From: Oscillospiraceae bacterium
GTDB lineage: Bacteria; Bacillota; Clostridia; Oscillospirales; Oscillospiraceae
Assembly (NCBI GenBank): GCA_017542425.1
Contig: JAFXXH010000067.1
Coordinates: 1-60,264, forward strand
DNA length: 60,264 bases
Direction of reading: 5' to 3'
Shown in pieces: positions 7,536 to 20,189 of this stretch. The position numbers and the translations under genes were made by a program. Below the pieces are notes generated by a model. The model made no database searches and was not told the origin of the DNA. It worked only from the letters and a program-made list of their open reading frames with translations. Each line of letters opens with the position of its first letter. Within the stretch, counting starts at the first letter, position 1.

Positions 7536-9665
7536 TCAGCGCTTGAGCGCGGCCTTGTTTTCGTACATCCGATTGTCGGCGCGCTCGAAGACGGCGGCCA
7601 CGCCGCTGTCGTCCCCGGCGCGGTATTCGGCCATGCCCACGGCGACGACCACCTTGCCGGCGCGCCGGTTTTCCGCCACCTGGGCCTGGATCTGGTCCAG
7701 CAGGGCGGCGCGGTTGGCGTAGTCCTCCCCTTGCAGCACCACGGCGAACTCGTCTCCGCCGATGCGGAACACGGGGCTGTGGCTCCAGACGCGGCAGATC
7801 AGGCTGGAGGCGCTGCGGATGTAGGCGTCCCCCTCCATGTGGCCCAGGCGGTCGTTGACCTCCTTCAGCCCGTTGACATCGCAGACCACCACGGCGAAGT
7901 CCCCCGCCGTTCCGGCGGAGATCTGCTGTTGCAGATTTTCCTCGTACTCTGTGAAAGCGGCCTTGTTCTTCACGCCGGTCATCTCGTCCCGGTAGGCTTT
8001 CTCGTTGGCGACGGAGAGCTTCTTTTCGATCTCCTGCTCCCGGCGCACCTCCTGGTCGATGTTCATGACGCCGATGATCAGGTGCTTGTTGTCCGTGGCC
8101 CAGATCACCGACAGGCGGGCGTACATGACGCCGGAGCCCACCAGCAGGCGGTAGGTGTGGGTGAGTATGTGCTTGCCCTGGAGCATCTGGATCATGTTGG
8201 CCTTGTTCAGCATCCGGTGGAAGGCGCCCCGGTCCTCCGGATGGATGACCCGGTCGATGTTCGCCAGAGACTCGGTGAAGAAATCGTCCCCGGCGGGGCG
8301 GACATCCAGACTCTTGTACACGTCCGTGGAAGAGAACTCGATGTAGTGGTCGTTCAGCATGTCCACATAGTAGATGGTGTCATACTGGTTGGCGAGGCTG
8401 GCCGCGATCTGGAAGAAGGTGGCGTTCTCCGCCAGGGTCTTCTTCATCGCGTTTTCCTTCTGGATCTCGTGGTCGATGTTCATCACGGCCATAATGAGGT
8501 GCTTGTGGTCGTTGGCCCAGAACACGGACATGCGGGTGTAGCTGCTGCCCTGGGCCATCAGCAGGCGGTAGGTCATGGTGAAGCTGCCGCTCTCCCGCAG
8601 CGCGCCCAGCATGGTCTGCTTGTCCAGTGCGTCGAAGACCCGCTCCCGGTCGGCGGGGTGGACGATCATGCTGACATTGCGCTGGGAGGTGCCGAAGAAG
8701 TCGCTGCCGGAGGGACGGATGTTGAACTCCTTATAGTCGTCCGTGGCCGTGAACTCGATGTAGGCGTCGGTCTCCGCGTCGATGTAGTAGATCATGCCGT
8801 ACTGCCCGGCCAGACTCTCGGCGATCTGGGAGAAGACCAGATTTTTCTCCGAAATGGCCTTCAGCTCCTCCTGGCTTTTCACCTCGCCGTCGATGTTCTC
8901 CAGGGCGACGATGAGGTGATTGCCGTCGTCGGTGCGCACGGCCATGAGCCGGACATGGTGGGCCCCATCGGCCATGATCAGCCGGTACTCCAGCCGGAAC
9001 TTCCGGCCCTGCTCCGTGGCGGCGATCATAAACGCTTTTTCGGAGATGTGCAGCACCTGCTCCAGATCCTCCGGGTGGATGACGCGCAGCACGTTCTGCC
9101 GGGTCTCGACGAAAAAGTCGCTCCCCTCAGAGGGCACGGCCAGCTCCTTGTAGTCGTTGCTGGAGGAGTATTCCACATAGTGGTTGGTGGCCAGATCGAC
9201 GGAATAGATCGTGGCGTAGCGATTGGCCAGGGTCTTGGCAATGGCGTTGTAGGTCCGGGTGGCCTGCTCGGTGCGCACGGTCTCGTCCACGTTCAGCACG
9301 CCCAGGATCAGGGAGTCTTCCCCCTCGGCGGCGTCCCGCAGGATGCGCATGGTGTGGTAGACGGGCCTGCCGTCGATCATCAGGCGGTAGACGATGGAGA
9401 CGGTGTCCCGCTCCCGGAACTGGCGCAGCAGGTTCTCCCGCGTGAGCGCGGCGGAAACCGTGTCCCAGTCCTCGTCGCAGACCACGGCGCGGATGTCCCG
9501 CTGGGCGTCGGCGAAGAAGTCTTCCCCGGAGGCGTGGAGCTCCAGCTTCTGGTAGCCCTGGTTGGTGGAGTAGCACTGATAGTTGCCCGTTTTCAGGTCG
9601 ATGCAGTACACGCTGGAATAGTCGAACAGCAGGGTCATGGCCACACGCGCGATGACGGTGTTCAT
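7536..9665 (-). CDS. Diguanylate cyclase with four tandem PAS-like sensor repeats
   Basis: A 709-residue cytoplasmic protein. Four similar repeats of about 125 residues (roughly 4-130, 135-265, 275-400, 412-540) share the pattern YxxDxxxxxYxEFSS..YKxLxVxxxGxDFFxxxxxNxxRVIHPED. They look like PAS-type sensors. A C-terminal GGDEF domain follows (550-709), with an intact RIGGDEFAV motif (636-640) and metal ligand Asp596, so it should make cyclic di-GMP. The residues just before GGDEF lack the RxxD product-inhibition site. The gene begins 11 bases after the upstream hybrid kinase, with a strong GAGGAG ribosome site. It is therefore probably the output of that kinase in one operon. Confidence 0.9.
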   Translation of the reverse strand: MNTVIARVAMTLLFDYSSVYCIDLKTGNYQCYSTNQGYQKLELHASGEDFFADAQRDIRAVVCDEDWDTVSAALTRENLLRQFRERDTVSIVYRLMIDGRPVYHTMRILRDAAEGEDSLILGVLNVDETVRTEQATRTYNAIAKTLANRYATIYSVDLATNHYVEYSSSNDYKELAVPSEGSDFFVETRQNVLRVIHPEDLEQVLHISEKAFMIAATEQGRKFRLEYRLIMADGAHHVRLMAVRTDDGNHLIVALENIDGEVKSQEELKAISEKNLVFSQIAESLAGQYGMIYYIDAETDAYIEFTATDDYKEFNIRPSGSDFFGTSQRNVSMIVHPADRERVFDALDKQTMLGALRESGSFTMTYRLLMAQGSSYTRMSVFWANDHKHLIMAVMNIDHEIQKENAMKKTLAENATFFQIAASLANQYDTIYYVDMLNDHYIEFSSTDVYKSLDVRPAGDDFFTESLANIDRVIHPEDRGAFHRMLNKANMIQMLQGKHILTHTYRLLVGSGVMYARLSVIWATDNKHLIIGVMNIDQEVRREQEIEKKLSVANEKAYRDEMTGVKNKAAFTEYEENLQQQISAGTAGDFAVVVCDVNGLKEVNDRLGHMEGDAYIRSASSLICRVWSHSPVFRIGGDEFAVVLQGEDYANRAALLDQIQAQVAENRRAGKVVVAVGMAEYRAGDDSGVAAVFERADNRMYENKAALKR

Positions 9666-9676
9666 AGGTCTCCTCC

Positions 9677-12544
<2,868 letters not shown>

Positions 12545-12607
12545 CGTGGCCCACATCCTTTCCCCGACAGGTTTCTGTGTCCGTTTTTTGTTTACATATA
12601 ATAATCG

Positions 12608-12636
12608 AGTATAACACCCGCCCTGTGGGTTTTCAA
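12608..12636 (-). promoter_or_regulatory. Promoter of the hybrid kinase-cyclase operon
   Basis: On the minus strand there is a TTGAAA box (12631-12636), a 17-base spacer and TATACT (12608-12613), about 65 bases before the kinase start. The gene-free region 12545-12947 holds this promoter and a divergent one. The 160 bases between them carry GC-rich partial inverted repeats but no gene I can support. Confidence 0.7.
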
Positions 12637-12795
12637 GCATTCCCGTGGTTTTTTCAGGGGCAAAACCCGCTCTTTTTCAGAAGGGCGGCGGGGAGGAATC
12701 AGGGAACGAGGTTCCGGGTCCAATCCCCGGTCGGGAAACAGAAAAACGAAAGCGGCCTGTCTCGTGAAGTGTACAGCGCCGCTGTCCGCCGGGCA

Positions 12796-12824
12796 TTGAC
12801 TTTCGTCACAATTACCAATATAAT
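12796..12824 (+). promoter_or_regulatory. Promoter of the binding-protein-type hybrid kinase
   Basis: TTGACT (12796-12801), a 17-base spacer and TATAAT (12819-12824) lie about 125 bases before the start at 12948. The near-consensus sequence suggests steady housekeeping expression. Confidence 0.7.
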
Positions 12825-12947
12825 GGCGAAAGTATCATGGCGAAAGCGGCGGGTGCAGCTGCCGGGACTGTGAAGGCCGCGGCGGCACAAGCCCTGCCCT
12901 TTTCAGAGAAAACAAGGAAGCCGATTTTGTACACGGAGGGTGATCGC

Positions 12948-15900
12948 ATGATGTGTCGAGGGAAACGGGGGAGAGTCCGACTGGCGTTTTGGCTTTGCGT
13001 GGTTCTCCTCGCCGGAGCGCTTGCGCCCACGGTGGCGTTCGGGGCGCATTCCGGGGACAGCCGGGTGCGGGTCGGATACTATGAAAATGAAGTTTTCCAG
13101 GAAGGGGCCCAGGAGGGCGCGGTCAAAACCGGGTATGCCTATGAGTACTATCAGAAGATATCGGAGTACACCGGCTGGAAATACGAGTATGTGTACGGCG
13201 CCTTCGGCGACCTGTACCAGATGCTGCTCAGGGGGGAGATCGACCTGCTGGCCGGGCTGGCCTGGCGGGAAGACCGGGAGGCCAGCATCGGATATCCCGA
13301 CGCGCCCATGGGCAACGAGCGGCTCAACCTGATCGCACATGATACGGACACGGCCCTCACCACCGATCCGGCCACCCTGAACGGCAGGAGGATCGGCGTG
13401 CTGGACAGCGCCATGGCCCCCGTCCTGCAGGCGTTTCTGCAAAACCACGGCGTTCAGGCGGAGGTCCTCCTGTTCCGGGATTACGCGCCGCTCTTTGCGG
13501 CCTTTGACAGCCAGGAGATCGACGTGCTGGCCGCCGAGGGAGACGGGGCCTACGGTCGGGCGCACGCGGAGCTGCTGTACTCGTTCGGCGAATCGGATTA
13601 TTATCTCTGCGTCAGCAAGTCCAGGCCGGAGCTTCTGGCCGCGCTCAACGCGGCGCAGACGGAGCTTGGCGTCAACGAGCCCAATTACATCCATTCTCTG
13701 CGCAGCAAATACTATTCGGTCAGCATGTTCAGCCGGGCCCTGTCGGCGGCGGAACAGCAGTGGCTTTCGGCGCACACGGAGCTTCGCGTGGGGTATCTGA
13801 ACCATTACCTCCCCTACAGCGGCACCGACGCCTCCGGGGAGGCCACGGGCCTGATTCGGGACATCGTTCCCCGCATATGGGAAAAGCTCGCCCTTGGGGA
13901 ACTCGACATCTCTTATGTGGGCTTTGACAGCTATGATGAGATGATCGCCGCGCTGAACGCCGGTGAGATCGAGACGGCCTTCCCGGTGGGCGGCGGTATG
14001 TATTATTCCGAGGAAAGCGGCATTTTCCAGTCCACTCCCATCGTGTCCGCCGCCACCGAGCTGGTCCACAAAGGGGAATATACGGAGGATACGATCGCGC
14101 ATTTCGCGGTCAACGAGAACAACGGGATGCAGTATTACTTTGTTCTGACCTATTATCCCGACGCGCAAATCACCTTCTATCCCTCCATCGACGCCTGCCT
14201 GAAAGCGGTCAGCGACGGCGCAGTCGGCTGCACCACGCTCAACGGCCTCAGAGCCAACGATATTCTGCGAAACAGCCGCTACAACGACCTGTCTCTGCTC
14301 CAGACGACCCACAATGACGACCGGTGCTTCGGCGTCCAGATCGGCAACGCGGGCCTGCTGCGGCTGCTCAACTGCGGGATCAGCGTGCTGGGCGCGGACT
14401 ATGCCCAGAATCTGGCGTTCCGCTATACCGATCAGCTCTACAGCTATTCCCTGGGGGATATGATCCGGGAACACATGGCGCTCTTCGCCGGGATCATCCT
14501 GGCGGCGGCGGCGCTGGTCATCCTGTTCCTGGCCCGGGACCGGACGCGGTCGAAACGGGAACTGACCAACAAGGAGAACGCCCGCAGGGAGCTGGAAAAA
14601 GCCAGTGCGGAGCTGGCGGAGAGCCAGCAGGCCAAGCAGCGGGAGCTGGAGGAGCGCCTGGCCCTGCAGGGAGAGCTCCTGGAGCAGCAGCTGAGCCGGG
14701 AGCAGCAGGACAAGATGATCACGGCCCTGGCTTCGGACTATCGCTGCGTCTACCACGTGGACCTGGACCACAACGACGCCGTCTGCTACCGCGCCGACCC
14801 CAACGACCACGAACAGACGCCGGAGGGCGTGCATTTCCCGTACTATGAGCGCTTCGCCTGGTACGCGAACCACTGCGTGGCGGAAAGCTACCGGGAAGGC
14901 TTCCTCCGCTTTATCGACCCGGATACCGTGCGCGCAGCGCTGGCCAGTGAGCTGATCATCGCCTATCGGTATCTGGCGCAGCGGGATGGAAAGGAATACT
15001 ATGAGATGATCCGCATGGCCGGCGTGCGGCACGCGGAGGATCGGGACGACCACATCGTACACGCGGTGGGGCTGGGGCTGACGGTCATCGACACCGAAAT
15101 GCGGGAGGCCATGGAGAAGAGCCGGGCGCTGGTGGAGGCGCTGAACGCGGCGGAGCAGGCCAACCGGGCCAAGACGGCCTTCCTGTCCAATATGAGCCAT
15201 GAGATCCGCACGCCGATGAACGCGATCATCGGGCTGGACAGCCTGGCGCTGCGCAACGATGCGCTCCCGGAAGAGACGCGGGAGTATCTGGAAAAAATCG
15301 GCGGAAGCGCACGGCACCTGCTGGGCCTGATCAACGACATCCTGGACATGAGCCGGATCGAGTCGGGCCGCCTTGTGATCCGCAAGGAAGCGTTTTCCTT
15401 CAGCGGAATGCTGGAGCAGATCAATACCATGGTCATGTCCCAATGCGGGGAAAAGGGTCTGACATACGAATGCCGGATCATCGGCGGCGTCAGCGATTCC
15501 TACATCGGGGACGACATGAAGCTCAAGCAGGTACTCATCAACATCCTCTCCAACGCCATCAAATTCACGAATGCGCCGGGCAGCGTGACGCTGACGGTGG
15601 AGCGCACGGCCAGCTATGAGACCCAATCGACCCTCCGCTTCTCGGTCCGGGACACGGGCATCGGGATGGACCCGGCGTTTATCCCGAAGATCTTCGACGC
15701 CTTCACCCAGGAGGACAGCAGCCGGAACAACAAATACGGCAGCACGGGCCTGGGCATGGCCATCACCAAAAACATCGTCGAGCTGATGAACGGGACGATC
15801 TCCGTCCAGTCGGAGAAGGGCGTGGGCAGCGAGTTCACCGTCGTGGTCACGCTGACCAACTGCGAGCACCAGGGCGCCGGGGCGCGCCTGATGAAGCCCG

Positions 15901-16730
15901 GAGATCTGCGCATCCTGGTGGTGGACGACGACGCGATCGACGCCGAGCACGCCCGGATCGTGCTGGACGAGGCCGGCATCCAGGCGGACACCTGTTTCAG
16001 CGGAGAGGAAGCGCTGCAAATGCTGGAGGTCCGGCACACCAAGCATGAGCCGTATCATCTGGTGCTGCTGGACTGGAAAATGCCGGAGATGGACGGTCTG
16101 GAAGTGGCGCAGGAGATTCGGAAACGCTACGACAAGGAGACCACGGTCATCATCCTGACCGCTTTCAGCTGGGATGAGATCATGGACGAGGCCCTGCACG
16201 CGGGGGTGGACAGCTTTCTGGCAAAGCCCCTGTTCTCCTCCCATGTGATCGATGAATTCGAGCGCATCGCCCGGAAAAACAACATGAGCCTCTACAAAGA
16301 AAAGAAACGGGCGGAACTGAAGGGCAGACGGATTTTGCTGGCGGAGGACATCATGATCAACGCGGAGATCATGAAGCAGATCCTCCAGATGCGGGAAGCG
16401 GAGATCGATCACGCCGAAAACGGCGCAATCGTGTTGCAGATGTTCCGGGAGAGCGCGATCGGTCAGTATGACGCGATCCTGATGGATGTCCGTATGCCGG
16501 AGATGGACGGTCTGGAAGCCACGGCCGCCATCCGGGCCCTGGACAGGCCGGACGCGAAGACGGTCCCGATCATCGCCCTGACGGCCAATGCCTTTGACGA
16601 GGATGTGCAGCGCTCGCTGCAGGTGGGCATGAACGCCCATTTGTCCAAGCCGGTGGAGCCGGAGCGGCTGTTTGAGACGCTGGAGGAACTCATCTGGGAA
16701 GCCGATCAGAAAAAAACGGTTCGAGCTTAA
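12948..16730 (+). CDS. Membrane hybrid histidine kinase with two extracellular solute-binding domains
   Basis: A 1260-residue sensor with BvgS/EvgS-like architecture. It has a signal peptide (RLAFWLCVVLLAGALAPTVAF) and two family-3 solute-binding domains (about 40-260 and 280-500). One transmembrane helix follows (AGIILAAAALVILFLA), then a Gln/Glu-rich coiled coil, a PAS-like region and HisKA with His751. HATPase and two receivers (Asp1042 and Asp1180) complete it. It lacks the C-terminal HPt of BvgS. The ATG at 12948 has GGAGG eight bases upstream and places the signal peptide at the N-terminus. It should sense an extracellular amino-acid-like ligand, by family analogy. It is transcribed away from the paralogous cytoplasmic kinase, and a strong terminator follows. 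Confidence 0.9.
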   Translation: MMCRGKRGRVRLAFWLCVVLLAGALAPTVAFGAHSGDSRVRVGYYENEVFQEGAQEGAVKTGYAYEYYQKISEYTGWKYEYVYGAFGDLYQMLLRGEIDLLAGLAWREDREASIGYPDAPMGNERLNLIAHDTDTALTTDPATLNGRRIGVLDSAMAPVLQAFLQNHGVQAEVLLFRDYAPLFAAFDSQEIDVLAAEGDGAYGRAHAELLYSFGESDYYLCVSKSRPELLAALNAAQTELGVNEPNYIHSLRSKYYSVSMFSRALSAAEQQWLSAHTELRVGYLNHYLPYSGTDASGEATGLIRDIVPRIWEKLALGELDISYVGFDSYDEMIAALNAGEIETAFPVGGGMYYSEESGIFQSTPIVSAATELVHKGEYTEDTIAHFAVNENNGMQYYFVLTYYPDAQITFYPSIDACLKAVSDGAVGCTTLNGLRANDILRNSRYNDLSLLQTTHNDDRCFGVQIGNAGLLRLLNCGISVLGADYAQNLAFRYTDQLYSYSLGDMIREHMALFAGIILAAAALVILFLARDRTRSKRELTNKENARRELEKASAELAESQQAKQRELEERLALQGELLEQQLSREQQDKMITALASDYRCVYHVDLDHNDAVCYRADPNDHEQTPEGVHFPYYERFAWYANHCVAESYREGFLRFIDPDTVRAALASELIIAYRYLAQRDGKEYYEMIRMAGVRHAEDRDDHIVHAVGLGLTVIDTEMREAMEKSRALVEALNAAEQANRAKTAFLSNMSHEIRTPMNAIIGLDSLALRNDALPEETREYLEKIGGSARHLLGLINDILDMSRIESGRLVIRKEAFSFSGMLEQINTMVMSQCGEKGLTYECRIIGGVSDSYIGDDMKLKQVLINILSNAIKFTNAPGSVTLTVERTASYETQSTLRFSVRDTGIGMDPAFIPKIFDAFTQEDSSRNNKYGSTGLGMAITKNIVELMNGTISVQSEKGVGSEFTVVVTLTNCEHQGAGARLMKPGDLRILVVDDDAIDAEHARIVLDEAGIQADTCFSGEEALQMLEVRHTKHEPYHLVLLDWKMPEMDGLEVAQEIRKRYDKETTVIILTAFSWDEIMDEALHAGVDSFLAKPLFSSHVIDEFERIARKNNMSLYKEKKRAELKGRRILLAEDIMINAEIMKQILQMREAEIDHAENGAIVLQMFRESAIGQYDAILMDVRMPEMDGLEATAAIRALDRPDAKTVPIIALTANAFDEDVQRSLQVGMNAHLSKPVEPERLFETLEELIWEADQKKTVRA

Positions 16731-16794
16731 ACGGGGCCGGACGAGCCCGCGCCTGAGTGCGCCCCAAATCCGGATGTTTTGCGCGGAGTGTTCT

Positions 16795-16839
16795 GATTCC
16801 CGCCGTCGCGCCTGGCGCGACGGCGGGAATCGGTTTTTG
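16795..16839 (+). terminator. Terminator after the membrane hybrid kinase
   Basis: A hairpin with 16-base arms (GATTCCCGCCGTCGCG and its complement, loop CCTGGC) is followed by GGTTTTT. It is a strong intrinsic terminator separating the kinase from spoIIID. Confidence 0.85.
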
Positions 16840-16892
16840 ACAGCTTTTTCCCGCATCGCCGGGGGCGCGGGGCAAGTTTCCGCTCCCCCTCT

Positions 16893-16900
16893 CATATACT
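16893..16900 (+). promoter_or_regulatory. Possible sigma-E type -10 element before spoIIID
   Basis: CATATACT resembles the sigma-E -10 consensus (CATACANT) and lies 34 bases before the chosen spoIIID start. spoIIID is a sigma-E gene in Bacillus. The -35 region has no clear match, so this is tentative. Confidence 0.35.
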
Positions 16901-16933
16901 CTGCCTGAGTTTGAGTGTATGGAGTTGGTGTGC

Positions 16934-17185
16934 GTGAAGCCGGACATTTCCCAGCGCGTTCGGGCGCTGGCGGAGTACATCATCGAGACCGGCGGGACCG
17001 TCCGGGCGGCGGGAGAGCGCTTCGGCGTCAGCAAGAGTACGGTACACAAAGACCTGACCGAGCGGCTGGAACAGCTGGACCGGGCGGCCTGGCTGCGGGT
17101 GCAGGGGGTGCTGGAGCGCAACAAGGCCGAGCGCCATCTGCGCGGCGGCGCGGCCACCCGGGCGAAATACCGGGGCGGGGCCTGA
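16934..17185 (+). CDS. spoIIID: Sporulation transcriptional regulator SpoIIID
   Basis: An 83-residue DNA-binding protein acting in the mother cell during sporulation. The helix-turn-helix GERFGVSKSTVHKDLTERL and the tail ERHLRGGAATRAKYRGG match SpoIIID almost word for word. I chose the GTG at 16934. It has GGAG nine bases upstream and gives the same 24 residues before TVR as the Bacillus protein, while the ATG at 16919 lacks a ribosome site. It stands alone, between the kinase terminator and the purA promoter. Confidence 0.95.
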   Translation: MKPDISQRVRALAEYIIETGGTVRAAGERFGVSKSTVHKDLTERLEQLDRAAWLRVQGVLERNKAERHLRGGAATRAKYRGGA

Positions 17186-17214
17186 GGGGGACCGGGGCGG
17201 TGCAGCGCCGCCGC

Positions 17215-17243
17215 TTGACTTTCCCGCCCCGGTAGAGTATAAA
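17215..17243 (+). promoter_or_regulatory. Promoter of purA-purB
   Basis: TTGACT (17215-17220), a 17-base spacer and TATAAA (17238-17243) lie 84 bases before the purA start. No PurR-box or riboswitch-like structure is evident in the short leader. Confidence 0.65.
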
Positions 17244-17326
17244 TAGTATTTGCATTCCAGAACAAACCAAATCGACACAAATACAAACGAGGCGGCGCTC
17301 GCGCCCGCCGGGATGGAGGATGAACA

Positions 17327-18601
17327 ATGGGAAACGCTGCGATTGTCGGCATCAACTGGGGCGACGAGGGCAAGGGCCGGATGGTGGACCTGCTGGCGCA
17401 GGACTATGACGTGGTGGTCCGCTATCAGGGCGGCGGCAACGCCGGACATACCGTGGAGAACGAGCGCGGCAAATTCGCCCTGCACCTGCTGCCCTCCGGC
17501 ATTTTCCGGCCGGGCGTGAGGAACGTGCTGGGCAACGGCGTGGCCCTGGACCCGGAAAACCTGTGGAAGGAGATCGAGGACCTGCGCGCCAGCGGCGTCC
17601 CCATCGGGCCGGAGAACCTCTCCATCAGCGACCGGGCCAGTCTGCTGCTGCCCTGGCACCGGCGGCTGGACGGGCTGGAGGAGGGCCGCCTGGGCGACAG
17701 GCGCTACGGCTCCACCCGGCAGGGCATCGCCCCCTTCTATTCCGACAAATTCCAGAAAAAGACCGTGCTGGCCGGGGAGCTGTTTTACCCGGAGCGGCTG
17801 CGCCGGCACCTGACGGAGCTGCTGGAGTGGAAAAACCTGACGCTGACCGGGGTCTACGGCGCCCAGCCGGAGGACCTGGAGGCGCTGCTGGCCTGGATCG
17901 AGGACTACGGGGCCAAGCTGCGCCCCTTCGTCCGGGACACCGGCGCGCTGCTGCGCCAGGCCCAGGCGGCGGGCAAGTCCATCCTCTTTGAGGCCCAGCT
18001 GGGGGCTCTGCGGGACATCGACTTCGGCATCCACCCATACACCACCTCCAGCAACGTCATCGCGGCCTACGCCCCGGTGGGCAGCGGCCTGCCCGGCGCG
18101 AAGCTGGACCAGGTGGTGGGCGTGGTGAAAGCCTATTCCACCTGCGTGGGCGAGGGGCCCTTCGTCACCGAATGGAGCGGCCCGGAGGCCGAGCGGCTGC
18201 GGGCCGAGGGCCACGAGTACGGGGCCAAGACCGGGCGGCCCCGCCGGGTGGGGGCCCTGGACCTGGTGGCCACCCGCTACGGGGTGCAGCTCCAGGCGGC
18301 CACGGCCCTGGCCCTGACCAAGCTGGACGTGCTGAGCTATCTGGACGAGATCCCGGTCTGCGTGAAATACCTGGTGGACGGCCGGGAGACCGAGGACTTC
18401 CCCTTCCCTGCCGCCCTGGACGCGGCGCAGCCGGTCTGCGTCACCGTGCCCGGCTGGAAGCAGGACATCCGGGATGTGCGCCGCTGGGAGGACCTGCCCC
18501 AGGCCGCCCGGGACTATGTGCTCCTGGTGGAGCGGGCCGTGGGCTGCCCCATCCGCTACGTCTCCGTGGGCCCGGAGCGGGACAGCATCATCCTGCGCTG
18601 A
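17327..18601 (+). CDS. purA: Adenylosuccinate synthase
   Basis: A 424-residue enzyme joining IMP and aspartate with GTP to give adenylosuccinate, the first AMP-specific step. The N-terminal GTP-binding segment AIVGINWGDEGKGRMVDLLA and the following YQGGGNAGHTV are diagnostic. A GGAGG ribosome site precedes the ATG. The length is normal for the family. The gene ends 13 bases before purB, which catalyses the next step, so the two form an AMP-synthesis operon. Confidence 0.97.
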   Translation: MGNAAIVGINWGDEGKGRMVDLLAQDYDVVVRYQGGGNAGHTVENERGKFALHLLPSGIFRPGVRNVLGNGVALDPENLWKEIEDLRASGVPIGPENLSISDRASLLLPWHRRLDGLEEGRLGDRRYGSTRQGIAPFYSDKFQKKTVLAGELFYPERLRRHLTELLEWKNLTLTGVYGAQPEDLEALLAWIEDYGAKLRPFVRDTGALLRQAQAAGKSILFEAQLGALRDIDFGIHPYTTSSNVIAAYAPVGSGLPGAKLDQVVGVVKAYSTCVGEGPFVTEWSGPEAERLRAEGHEYGAKTGRPRRVGALDLVATRYGVQLQAATALALTKLDVLSYLDEIPVCVKYLVDGRETEDFPFPAALDAAQPVCVTVPGWKQDIRDVRRWEDLPQAARDYVLLVERAVGCPIRYVSVGPERDSIILR

Positions 18602-18614
18602 GGGGGTTGGGGCC

Positions 18615-20033
18615 ATGTACGAGCGCTATGCGTCCCCGCTGTCCTCCCGCTACGCCTCCGACGAGATGCTCTCCCTGTTCTCCCAGCGCCGCCGGATCGA
18701 GACCTGGCGGCGGCTCTGGGTGGAGCTGGCCAGGGCCGAGATGGAGCTGGGCCTGCCCATCACCCCGGCCCAGGTGGCCCAGCTGGAGGCCAATATCACA
18801 AACATCGACTTTGACGCCGCCCGCCGACGGGAGCGGGAGGTGCGCCATGACGTGATGGCCCACGTCTACGCCTTCGGCCTGGCCGCCCCCTCCGCCGCCG
18901 GGATCCTGCACCTGGGGGCCACCAGCTGCTACGTCACCGACAACGCGGACCTGATCCTCTACCGGGAGGGGCTGCGGCTGCTGCGCGCCTCCCTGACGGC
19001 GCTGCTGCGGAACCTGGCGGCGTTTGCCGAGCGCTGGAAGGCCCTGCCCACCCTGGGCTACACCCACTACCAGCCCGCCCAGCCCGTCACCGTGGGCAAG
19101 CGGGCGACGCTGTGGCTCCAGGACTTCGCCTCCGACCTGGAGGAGCTGGACGCCCTGCTGGACGGGATGAAGTTCCTGGGCTGCCGGGGCACCACCGGCA
19201 CCGAGGCCAGCTTCCTGGAGCTTTTCGCCGGAGAGGAAGACAAGATCGACGAGCTGAACCAGCGCCTCTGCAAAGCCTTCGGCTTTGACCGCTGCTTTGC
19301 CGTCTGCGGCCAGACCTATCCCCGGAAGCTGGACAGCCGCATCCTGAACTGCCTCAGCTCCATTGCCCAGAGCGCCCACCGCATGGCCAGCGACCTGCGG
19401 CTGCTCCAACACGACCGCCAGATCGAGGAACCCTTCGAGACCCAGCAGATCGGCTCCTCCGCCATGGCCTACAAGCGCAACCCCATGCGCTGCGAGCGCA
19501 TCTGCGCCTTATCCCGCTATCTGATGGCCGACGCCATGAACGCCCCCATGACCGCCGCGGGCCAGTGGATGGAGCGCACGCTGGACGACAGCGCCAACCG
19601 CCGGATCAGTCTGCCGGAGGGCTTCCTCTGCGCCGACGCGGTGCTGCGCCTGTGCCGGAATGTGACGGCGGGCCTGGTGGTGAACGAGACCATGATCGAC
19701 CGGGCCCTGCGGGACTATCTGCCCTTCCTGGCCACGGAGAACCTGATGATGGAGGCCGCCAAGCGCGGCGGCGACCGCCAGCAGCTCCACGAGCTGATCC
19801 GCCAGTGTTCCATGGAGGCCGCCGCCAAAGTCAAGCGCGGGGAGGAAAACGACCTGCTGGACCGGCTGGCCGCCTGTCCCGCCTTCGGCCTGAGCCGGGG
19901 GGAGCTGGAAGCCCTGCTGGAGCCGGCGCGCTACATCGGCCGGAGCGTGCAGCAGGTGGAGGCCTACCTGCGGGAGCTGGCCACGGTGCTGGAGTCGGCG
20001 GAGGACAGCCCGGAGGCGGAGATCACGGTGTAA
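18615..20033 (+). CDS. purB: Adenylosuccinate lyase
   Basis: A 472-residue lyase that cleaves adenylosuccinate to AMP and fumarate and also SAICAR to AICAR. The fumarase/aspartase superfamily signature GSSAMAYKRNPMRCE is present, as is the substrate-binding TLGYTHYQPAQP. The ATG at 18615 was chosen because the sequence MYERYASPLSSRYAS begins there as in other clostridial PurB. The frame extends upstream into purA, but those codons are out of family. It directly follows purA. Confidence 0.97.
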   Translation: MYERYASPLSSRYASDEMLSLFSQRRRIETWRRLWVELARAEMELGLPITPAQVAQLEANITNIDFDAARRREREVRHDVMAHVYAFGLAAPSAAGILHLGATSCYVTDNADLILYREGLRLLRASLTALLRNLAAFAERWKALPTLGYTHYQPAQPVTVGKRATLWLQDFASDLEELDALLDGMKFLGCRGTTGTEASFLELFAGEEDKIDELNQRLCKAFGFDRCFAVCGQTYPRKLDSRILNCLSSIAQSAHRMASDLRLLQHDRQIEEPFETQQIGSSAMAYKRNPMRCERICALSRYLMADAMNAPMTAAGQWMERTLDDSANRRISLPEGFLCADAVLRLCRNVTAGLVVNETMIDRALRDYLPFLATENLMMEAAKRGGDRQQLHELIRQCSMEAAAKVKRGEENDLLDRLAACPAFGLSRGELEALLEPARYIGRSVQQVEAYLRELATVLESAEDSPEAEITV

Positions 20034-20054
20034 GGGTCCGGTTTAACAAGAATC

Positions 20055-20101
20055 ACGGCATGAGGCAGGAAAGGGCCAAACCCTTCCCTGCCTCATGCCG
20101 T
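20055..20101 (+). terminator. Long inverted repeat after purB, probable transcription end
   Basis: Arms of 21 bases (ACGGCATGAGGCAGGAAAGGG and its complement with one mismatch) are separated by five bases, 22 bases after the purB stop. No T-run follows on either strand, so it is a weaker terminator candidate than the others in the window. Confidence 0.5.
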
Positions 20102-20156
20102 CCCATGCGCGCCCGCTCCCCGCAAGGGTTCCGGGCCCAGCCACCGCCGCCCGGCC

Positions 20157-20185
20157 TTGACAAATCCCACGCGCTGGCATATACT
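20157..20185 (+). promoter_or_regulatory. Promoter of the valS T-box transcript
   Basis: TTGACA (20157-20162), a 17-base spacer and TATACT (20180-20185). Transcription would start near 20192, at the beginning of the T-box leader. Confidence 0.75.
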
Positions 20186-20189
20186 TGCC

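Noticed and set aside
12903-16895. A 1330-codon frame antisense to the membrane hybrid kinase
   Set aside because: The sense strand has all kinase and receiver motifs. The antisense frame exists because GC-rich codon bias removes stops.
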